Shown one piece after another: positions 23,395-28,481 of a stretch of 28,481 nt of DNA (the first letter of the stretch is position 1; the number at the start of each line of letters is the position of its first letter). The stretch covers positions 15,265-43,745 of the forward strand of contig CAJTSB010000017.1 in assembly GCA_910578825.1 (NCBI GenBank), written 5' to 3'. A program made the translations under genes and the position numbers. Under the pieces are notes generated by a model. The model saw only the letters and a list, made by a program, of their open reading frames with translations. It ran no database searches and had not been told where the DNA came from. The DNA is from an uncultured Lachnospiraceae bacterium (GTDB lineage: Bacteria > Bacillota > Clostridia > Lachnospirales > Lachnospiraceae).

Positions 23395-23868
23395 ATGCAG
23401 ATAAGTGAGAACGTTATTGTTCCGGCTGTTGTACGGGCAATGACAGAAGACGATTACGATAAAGTATACCGCCTCTGGAAAACAATTAAGGGGTTCGGCA
23501 TCCGCAGTGTGGATGATTCCAGAGAAGGAGTTGCGAGGTTTCTTCGAAGAAACCCGACCACCAGCGTGGTGGCTCAGGCAGGGGAGGAAATTGTGGGAGC
23601 GATTCTCTGCGGACATGACGGCAGGCGTGGATGTTTTTATCACGTATGCGTGCGCGAGGATTACAGGCAGCGTGGAATAGGAAAGTCGATGGCGGTCTTT
23701 GCCATGCGCGCCTTGCAGGAAGAGCATATCAATAAGGTCTGCCTGATTGCATTCAAGAAAAATGAGGTCGGCAATTCTTTCTGGAAGAGCGTGGGATGGA
23801 CGTTTCGGGAAGATTTGAATTACTATGATTTCGTGTTAAATGATGAAAATATAACCACATTTCAATGA
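23395..23868 (+). CDS. GNAT family N-acetyltransferase in the arg operon
   Basis: A 157-residue GNAT-fold protein. The acetyl-CoA pyrophosphate-binding motif is R91-Q-R-G-I-G-K97 (form R/Q-x-x-G-x-G), preceded by the beta-strand region G-A-I-L-C-G-H-D-G-R-R-G-C-F-Y-H-V-C-V, which resembles the E. coli YpeA/RimI-like branch. GNATs transfer acetyl from acetyl-CoA to amines. Its position between argC and argJ makes N-acetylglutamate synthase activity plausible, supplying the start of the pathway, but nothing in the sequence proves the substrate. It is much shorter than classical ArgA and lacks the kinase-like domain. A weak site (AGGAAG) precedes ATG 23395, 64 bases after argC; argJ follows 88 bases later. 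Confidence 0.85.
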   Translation: MQISENVIVPAVVRAMTEDDYDKVYRLWKTIKGFGIRSVDDSREGVARFLRRNPTTSVVAQAGEEIVGAILCGHDGRRGCFYHVCVREDYRQRGIGKSMAVFAMRALQEEHINKVCLIAFKKNEVGNSFWKSVGWTFREDLNYYDFVLNDENITTFQ

Positions 23869-23956
23869 ATAGTTACAAATGATATTAGAATTTGTGGCAA
23901 TCCACAGGTCAGGTATTGAAAGGATATGGAAGATTTTCGCACAGGGAGGAATTTTT

Positions 23957-25180
23957 ATGAAGATAATTACGGGCGGCGTGACAGCCGCAAAGGGATTTCA
24001 GGCGGCAAGCACGGCGGCGGGAATCAAATATGAGAACCGGAAAGACATGGCATTGATTGTAAGCGAATGTCCGGCAGTTTCGGCGGGAACGTTTACAAGT
24101 AATATCGTCAAAGCAGCCCCAGTCAAATGGGATATGAAGATCGTTGCAGAACAGGAATGTGCCCAGGCGGTGGTCGTAAACGCCGGAATTGCCAATGCCT
24201 GTACCGGAGAGGAAGGCATGGAATATTGTAAGAAGACGGCGCAAAAAGTGGAAGAGCAGTTTGGGATTCCTGAAAATCAGACGCTTGTAGCGTCTACCGG
24301 GGTGATCGGGATGCAGCTTCCGATGGACAAACTGGCAGCAGGCATTGCGACGATGGCGCAGGAACTTGAGGATACAGAAAAAAGCGGTTATGAGGCGGCC
24401 TGTGCGATTATGACGACTGATACGAAACCCAAGCAGGCGGCTGCAACCTTTGAGATAGACGGTAAGACGGTTACGATTGGCGGTATGTGTAAAGGCTCCG
24501 GCATGATTCATCCCAATATGTGTACGATGCTGGGATTTGTAACGACAGACCTTGCCATTTCCAAAGAATTGCTGCAAGAAGCGCTGCGCGAAGATGTGAA
24601 AGATACATTTAACATGATTTCCGTAGATGGAGATACTTCCACGAATGATACGGTGCTGCTGCTGGCAAACGGCATGGCGGGCAATGCGAAACTAACACAG
24701 AAGGATGAGAATTACCGGAAATTTGTGGAAGCGTTAAATTATGTAAATACTGCGCTGGCAAAGATGATGGCGGGAGACGGTGAGGGAGCGACGGCGCTCT
24801 TTGAGACGAAAGTCATCCATGCAGATACGAAGGAGCATGCAAAAATTCTTGCAAAGTCGGTGATCTGTTCTTCACTCACAAAGGCTGCGATTTATGGACA
24901 TGACGCCAACTGGGGCAGGATATTGTGCGCCCTTGGTTATTCCGGTGTCCAGTTTGAGCCTGAGAAGATAGAACTGTTCTTTGAGAGCAAGTCGGGCAGG
25001 ATTCAGATTTACAAAGATGGCGTTGCCACCGATTACAGTGAAGAAGGGGCGACAAAGATTTTGTCGGATGAAGAAGTTACGGTTTTGGTGGATATGAAGA
25101 TGGGAGACGCCGAGGCTACGGCATGGGGCTGCGATTTGACGCACGAGTATGTGACAATCAACGCGGATTACCGTTCATAG
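23957..25180 (+). CDS. argJ: Glutamate N-acetyltransferase / ornithine acetyltransferase
   Basis: A 407-residue enzyme that moves acetyl from N-acetylornithine to glutamate, closing the acetyl cycle; some members also use acetyl-CoA. It is made as one chain that cleaves itself before a conserved Thr. Here the site K-G-S-G-M-I-H-P-N-M-C-T-M-L has Thr190 as expected nucleophile, with Cys189 before it where Ala is more common. The N-terminal G-G-V-T-A-A-K-G-F and the late D-A-N-W-G-R motifs are also typical. ATG 23957 is chosen because GGGAGGA (23944-23950) precedes it; the open frame back to 23879 has no site and is not family-like. argB follows 17 bases downstream. Confidence 0.96.
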   Translation: MKIITGGVTAAKGFQAASTAAGIKYENRKDMALIVSECPAVSAGTFTSNIVKAAPVKWDMKIVAEQECAQAVVVNAGIANACTGEEGMEYCKKTAQKVEEQFGIPENQTLVASTGVIGMQLPMDKLAAGIATMAQELEDTEKSGYEAACAIMTTDTKPKQAAATFEIDGKTVTIGGMCKGSGMIHPNMCTMLGFVTTDLAISKELLQEALREDVKDTFNMISVDGDTSTNDTVLLLANGMAGNAKLTQKDENYRKFVEALNYVNTALAKMMAGDGEGATALFETKVIHADTKEHAKILAKSVICSSLTKAAIYGHDANWGRILCALGYSGVQFEPEKIELFFESKSGRIQIYKDGVATDYSEEGATKILSDEEVTVLVDMKMGDAEATAWGCDLTHEYVTINADYRS

Positions 25181-25197
25181 GAAAGGAAGAGAGTAAG

Positions 25198-26118
25198 ATG
25201 GCAGAGAAAAATATGCAGGAGATTTTACAGAAAGCAGAGGTCTTAATTGAGGCGTTGCCTTATATCCAACGGTTTAACCGTAAGATTATCGTCGTGAAAT
25301 ACGGCGGCAGCGCGATGGTGGACGATGAGCTTAAAATGGACGTGATTAAGGATGTGACGCTCTTAAAACTGGTTGGTTTTAAGCCAATTATCGTACACGG
25401 CGGCGGCAAGGAAATCAGCAAATGGGTTGGAAAAGTCGGCATGGAACCGGAGTTTGTCAACGGGCTGCGTAAGACGGATGCGCAGACGATGGAAATTGCT
25501 GAGATGGTTCTTGGCAGGGTCAACAAATCCCTTGTGCAGATGGTACAGGAACTGGGCGTCAATGCCATTGGCATCAGCGGTAAGGACGGCGGACTTTTGA
25601 AGGTAGAAAAGAAATTTTCCAAGGGACAGGATATCGGTTATGTGGGCGATATCAGGGAGGTCAATGCGAAAGTGCTCTATGATCTGTTGGAGAAGGATTT
25701 CCTTCCGATTGTCTGTCCGATTGGTCTGGATGATAAGTTCGATACCTACAACATCAATGCAGATGATGCGGCCTGTGCGATCGCCCGGGCAGTCAAGGCG
25801 GAAAAACTGGCGTTTCTCACGGATGTGGAGGGCGTGTACAAAGATCCGGACGATAAGTCATCCCTGATTTCGGAATTGTCTGTCTCGGAGGCGCATACCC
25901 TGATTGGCAGCGGAAATATCGGCGGTGGAATGTTGCCCAAACTGAACAACTGTATTGAGGCGATTGAGGACGGCGTATCGAGGGTGCATATCCTGGACGG
26001 GCGTATTCCGCACTGCCTGCTGTTGGAAATTTTTACCAACAGAGGTATTGGAACGGCGATTCTTGGAGACGGAGAAGAACGGTTTTATACGGCAGGCGAG
26101 AAAGGGGAAGTGAAATAA
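25198..26118 (+). CDS. argB: N-acetylglutamate kinase
   Basis: A 306-residue amino-acid-kinase-fold enzyme that phosphorylates N-acetylglutamate. K34-Y-G-G-S-A-M and I-V-H-G-G-G-K-E-I form the phosphate-binding loops. The protein starts with an extra N-terminal helix ending in A-L-P-Y-I-Q-R-F, which from established work marks the arginine-inhibited, hexameric class. Feedback control by arginine is therefore likely and fits a cyclic pathway with argJ. ATG 25198 follows GGAAGAGAG; an open frame to 25123 overlaps argJ and was not used. argD begins one base after the stop. Confidence 0.96.
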   Translation: MAEKNMQEILQKAEVLIEALPYIQRFNRKIIVVKYGGSAMVDDELKMDVIKDVTLLKLVGFKPIIVHGGGKEISKWVGKVGMEPEFVNGLRKTDAQTMEIAEMVLGRVNKSLVQMVQELGVNAIGISGKDGGLLKVEKKFSKGQDIGYVGDIREVNAKVLYDLLEKDFLPIVCPIGLDDKFDTYNINADDAACAIARAVKAEKLAFLTDVEGVYKDPDDKSSLISELSVSEAHTLIGSGNIGGGMLPKLNNCIEAIEDGVSRVHILDGRIPHCLLLEIFTNRGIGTAILGDGEERFYTAGEKGEVK

Positions 26119-26119
26119 T

Positions 26120-27316
26120 ATGGGCGCGGAAATTTTGATGAACGAGGCGGAAAGCCATATGTTACATACCTATAACCGTTATCCGGTGGTGCTTGATCAC
26201 GGAGAGGGCGTATATCTCTATGATACGGAAGGGAAGAAATATCTGGATTTTGCAGCCGGGATCGCTGTGCAGGCGTTGGGATATGGAGACGCGGAATATA
26301 ATCAGGCGTTGAAAGCGCAGATTGATAAATTGCTGCACACATCAAACCTGTATTATAATCAGCCGACCATCGAGGCGGCAAAGAAGATTTGCGATGTTTC
26401 CGGTCTGGACAGGGTGTTTTTCACCAACAGCGGAACGGAGGCGATTGAAGGGGCCATCAAGGCGGCAAAGAAATATGCCTATACAAAGGATGGCTGTACC
26501 GACCATGAGATAATTGCCATGAACCATTCTTTCCATGGACGAAGCCTGGGCGCGCTTGCAGTCACCGGCAATGCACATTACAGAGAGCCGTTTGAACCGC
26601 TTCCAGGTATTGTAAAATTTGCGGATTATAACGATCTGGACAGCGTGAAAGCGTTGGTAAACGAAAAGACCTGTGCCATAATTATGGAGACCATTCAGGG
26701 GGAAGGCGGCATTCTTCCGGCAACAGAGGAATTCCTTCGCGGCGTGAAAGAACTTTGTCAAAAGCACGATATGCTGTTGATTCTGGATGAAATTCAGTGC
26801 GGCATGGGAAGAACAGGAGCAATGTTTGCGTGGCAGGAATACGGCGTGAAACCGGATATTATGACCTGTGCCAAAGCGTTGGGCTGCGGCGTTCCGGTGG
26901 GCGCGTTTGTGATGACAAAGAAAGTGGCGCAAGGTTCCCTGAAACCTGGAGACCATGGAACTACTTACGGCGGGAATCCTTTTGTGGCAGCGGCGGTCAG
27001 CAAGGTGTTTGATATCTTTGAGGAGCGTAAGATTACGGAACATGTAAAGAAAATCGGGACATATCTGGATGAACAGCTGGAACAGCTGAAATCGGAGTTT
27101 GACTGTATTGCGGCGCACAGAGGCAAAGGTCTGATTCAGGGACTGGAATTTGGCAGTAACGTTCCGGTAGGTGAAATCAGCGCCAAAGCATTGGAGCGGG
27201 GGTTGATTCTTATTACGGCAGGTGGAAATGTACTGCGGTTTGTGCCTCCTCTGGTGATTGAAAAAGAACATGTGGATGAAATGATTCAAATATTAAAAGC
27301 GGTCTTGCCGAAATAA
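26120..27316 (+). CDS. argD: Acetylornithine aminotransferase
   Basis: A 398-residue class III PLP aminotransferase converting N-acetylglutamate semialdehyde to N-acetylornithine with glutamate. The motifs S-G-T-E-A-I-E-G-A-I-K, H-S-F-H-G-R-S-L-G-A and L-D-E-I-Q-C-G-M-G-R-T-G are clear, and the PLP lysine is K252 in TCAKALG. ArgD and ornithine aminotransferase are close relatives; the operon makes ArgD the right call. It starts one base after argB, with AAAGGGGAAG inside the end of argB as ribosome-binding site. No terminator was found in the 67 bases before the next gene, so read-through into the transporter gene is possible. argF is absent from the window. Confidence 0.96.
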   Translation: MGAEILMNEAESHMLHTYNRYPVVLDHGEGVYLYDTEGKKYLDFAAGIAVQALGYGDAEYNQALKAQIDKLLHTSNLYYNQPTIEAAKKICDVSGLDRVFFTNSGTEAIEGAIKAAKKYAYTKDGCTDHEIIAMNHSFHGRSLGALAVTGNAHYREPFEPLPGIVKFADYNDLDSVKALVNEKTCAIIMETIQGEGGILPATEEFLRGVKELCQKHDMLLILDEIQCGMGRTGAMFAWQEYGVKPDIMTCAKALGCGVPVGAFVMTKKVAQGSLKPGDHGTTYGGNPFVAAAVSKVFDIFEERKITEHVKKIGTYLDEQLEQLKSEFDCIAAHRGKGLIQGLEFGSNVPVGEISAKALERGLILITAGGNVLRFVPPLVIEKEHVDEMIQILKAVLPK

Positions 27317-27383
27317 GCATAGGCGCATAAAAATTCCAATTGTGGTTATCCTACCCAAAAGAACATATTTTAGGAGGAAACCA

Positions 27384-27815
27384 ATGATTGGAATTTTTAT
27401 TGCACTTTTATCGGGAGCATTGATGAGCGTTCAGGGCGTGTTTAACACGGGAGTAACGAAAGGCAGCAGTATGTGGGTCAGCACGAGCTGGGTGCAGTTT
27501 TCTGCGCTCGTTATCTGTCTGGTTGCCTGGTTTTTTACCGATCGCAGCAGTTTTGGAGCAATTTTACAGATTCAGCCCAAATATATGCTTCTGGGCGGGG
27601 TAATCGGAGCCTTTATTACTTATACGGTAATCAAGAGCATGGCAGCGCTGGGACCTGCAAAGGCCGTGATGCTGATTGTTGTTTCTCAGTTGCTTGTGGC
27701 CTATGTGATAGAGCTGTTTGGCTTGTTTGGCGTGGATAAGCAGCCGTTTGAGTGGCGCAGGGTGCTTGGGATGGCAATCTGTATCGGAGGAATTATCCTG
27801 TTTAAGTGGGAATAA
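27384..27815 (+). CDS. YdcZ/DUF606 family small DMT-type membrane protein
   Basis: A 143-residue hydrophobic protein with about five membrane helices. It matches the single-domain DMT-superfamily group DUF606/YdcZ, whose members pair to make a full transporter: the N-terminal A-L-L-S-G-A-L-M-S-V-Q-G-V-F-N-T, a central loop with Y-M-L-L-G-G-V-I-G-A-F and the final G-G-I-I-L-F. The substrate is unknown; export of metabolites is inferred from the superfamily. The ATG at 27384 is fixed by TAGGAGGAAA (27371-27380). It is read in the same direction as the arg operon, 67 bases after argD. It is followed directly by a truncated foreign gene. Confidence 0.82.
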   Translation: MIGIFIALLSGALMSVQGVFNTGVTKGSSMWVSTSWVQFSALVICLVAWFFTDRSSFGAILQIQPKYMLLGGVIGAFITYTVIKSMAALGPAKAVMLIVVSQLLVAYVIELFGLFGVDKQPFEWRRVLGMAICIGGIILFKWE

Positions 27816-28157
27816 TACAATGAAAAAAGGAAACATGCAAAGGACAGGGAGCTGGCGCAAGGCGTGGAGGAGGCGGTAGACTACTGCATCCGAAACGGAA
27901 TCCTTGCAGATTTCCTGTCGAAAAACCGGGCGGAGGCGATAGCGATGAGTATCTTTGAATACGATGAAGAAAAGCATATCAGAAATGAAAAGGAACTGTC
28001 GTACCAGGAAGGCCATAGAATAGGAGTGGAAGAGGGAGAGGACCGATTGAATCGTCTACATAAAAAGCTTTTGGACGAGAACCGCTTAGATGACCTTCTA
28101 AGAAGCGTAGAGGACAGAGCGTATCAGAAGAAACTGTTCGAAGAGTACGGTTTCTAA
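27816..28157 (+). pseudogene. 3' remnant of a PD-(D/E)XK (Rpn/transposase-like) gene
   Basis: The open frame begins directly after the transporter stop codon and continues to the TAA at 28155-28157. It encodes Y-N-E-K-R-K-H-A-K-D-R-E-L-A-Q-G-V-E-E-A-V-D-Y-C, then G-I-L-A-D-F-L and E-A-I-A-M-S-I-F-E-Y-D-E-E-K-H. This is the C-terminal part of a multicopy family of Rpn/PD-(D/E)XK nuclease-like proteins of about 300 residues common in Lachnospiraceae. The N-terminal nuclease core is missing, and no ATG or ribosome-binding site opens the frame; a GTG at 27864 is the only possible start. A decayed copy left by deletion or partial insertion is most likely. A short expressed protein from the GTG cannot be excluded. 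Confidence 0.72.
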
Positions 28158-28181
28158 ACAAAAAGAATATTCATTCAGCAG

Positions 28182-28219
28182 AAAGCAGGAATCTCATCAA
28201 CAACGATTTCCTGCTTTTT
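28182..28219 (+). terminator. Intrinsic terminator after the truncated gene
   Basis: AAAGCAGGAA (28182-28191) pairs with TTCCTGCTTT (28208-28217), followed by more T residues. It would stop transcripts arriving from the arg operon, the transporter gene and the remnant. From 28220 to 28361 I see no gene. Confidence 0.8.
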
Positions 28220-28361
28220 GTATTTGTAAAATTTTATGAATGCGAAGATACTTGCAAGTTGTTATTTTGCAGCTTGCATGGACATTAGTTTTCGTTGCCT
28301 AAAGTGCGGATTCATGATAAAATTCTGTATGATTTCTGTGTTGACAGGACTATAGCAGAAA

Positions 28362-28393
28362 ACTCCCGGAACACAAAAATCCGTTCCGAGAGT
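28362..28393 (-). terminator. Possible leftward terminator at the right edge
   Basis: Two 11-base arms (28362-28372 and 28383-28393) pair with one mismatch around a ten-base loop. On the minus strand the stem runs into TTTTCTG, a short U-tract, so it would end a leftward transcript coming from beyond the window. Read rightward it has no T-run. Confidence 0.45.
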
Positions 28394-28401
28394 CCTCTGT
28401 A

Positions 28402-28430
28402 TTTATATAATATACCAATCCCTCTATAAT
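28402..28430 (+). promoter_or_regulatory. Possible promoter of the right-edge gene
   Basis: TTTATA (28402-28407), 17-base spacer and a perfect TATAAT (28425-28430). The start codon of the edge gene is 24 bases downstream. The -35 matches four of six bases, so support comes mostly from spacing and position. Confidence 0.5.
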
Positions 28431-28453
28431 AGTAACAATTGAAAGGGCAAAAC

Positions 28454-28481
28454 ATGACGCATTTTTTGGAAAAAGTTTTAA
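28454..28481 (+). CDS. First nine codons of a gene cut by the right edge
   Basis: An ATG at 28454 opens a frame reading MTHFLEKVL that is still open at the window end. GAAAGGG (28441-28447) lies six bases upstream as a ribosome-binding site, and a -10 TATAAT is in place before it. Nine residues are too few to name a family. Confidence 0.5.

Noticed and set aside
1..28481. tRNA, rRNA or complete mobile elements
   Set aside because: Reading both strands I found no tRNA-like GTTC/cloverleaf pattern next to acceptor stems, no rRNA signature, and no intact transposase or integrase. A tRNA-scan program would be the decisive check.

Overview
This window looks like the chromosome of an anaerobic, low-to-mid GC Firmicute, most likely a Lachnospiraceae-type Clostridium. 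The reasons are strong AGGAGG ribosome-binding sites, consensus sigma-A promoters, an electron-bifurcating [FeFe]-hydrogenase operon (HndA/HndC/HndD type), a giant acyl-CoA-dehydratase-activase protein, a glutaminyl-tRNA synthetase of the clostridial type, and an argC-(GNAT)-argJ-argB-argD operon divergent from argG. The family assignment rests on protein and gene-order recognition from memory, not on a database search. I see no tRNA, rRNA, CRISPR array, intact insertion sequence or prophage.

Layout. At 1-200 there is a perfect CIRCE (HrcA) operator between two outward-facing sigma-A promoters. One drives a gene off the left edge. The other drives a two-gene unit: a FapA/DUF342 protein with an unusual N-terminal array of 26-residue repeats, and a response regulator with a degenerate HD-GYP domain (230-3481). 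A MATE efflux pump follows (3505-4851). The hydrogenase operon (4953-9045) has its own extended -10 promoter and a TTG start, and is followed by a very acidic coiled-coil protein (9115-9831). A bidirectional terminator at 9869-9916 separates this from a leftward pair: the 1,421-residue activase (15396 to 11131) and a membrane-anchored DUF4097 protein (11039 to 9981) whose Shine-Dalgarno sequence is buried in a hairpin.

From 15.6 kb rightward come a LysM mini-protein, a rhomboid-like membrane protein that lacks the catalytic residues and carries a C-terminal Cys/His zinc-binding motif, and then a consensus promoter plus a long perfect hairpin before glnS. A DUF2225 gene and a MORN-repeat lipoprotein gene follow glnS, closed by tandem terminators at 20677-20776. 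Next is the arginine region: argG leftward, argC onward rightward, with ArgR-like boxes and an exact 29-bp tandem duplication in the intergenic leader. The arg operon is followed by a YdcZ-type small membrane transporter, a 5'-truncated remnant of a PD-(D/E)XK (Rpn/transposase-like) gene, terminators, and the first nine codons of a rightward gene at the right edge.

Functionally, the hydrogenase genes would couple NAD(P)H and ferredoxin oxidation to H2 formation. The arg genes give the cyclic acetylated route from glutamate to ornithine, and argG carries the pathway on from citrulline; argF and argH are not here. The least explained items are the regulatory structures (CIRCE placement, the sequestered ribosome-binding site, the glnS leader hairpin, the argC leader duplication) and the proteins that keep a fold but have lost catalytic residues (HD-GYP, rhomboid).
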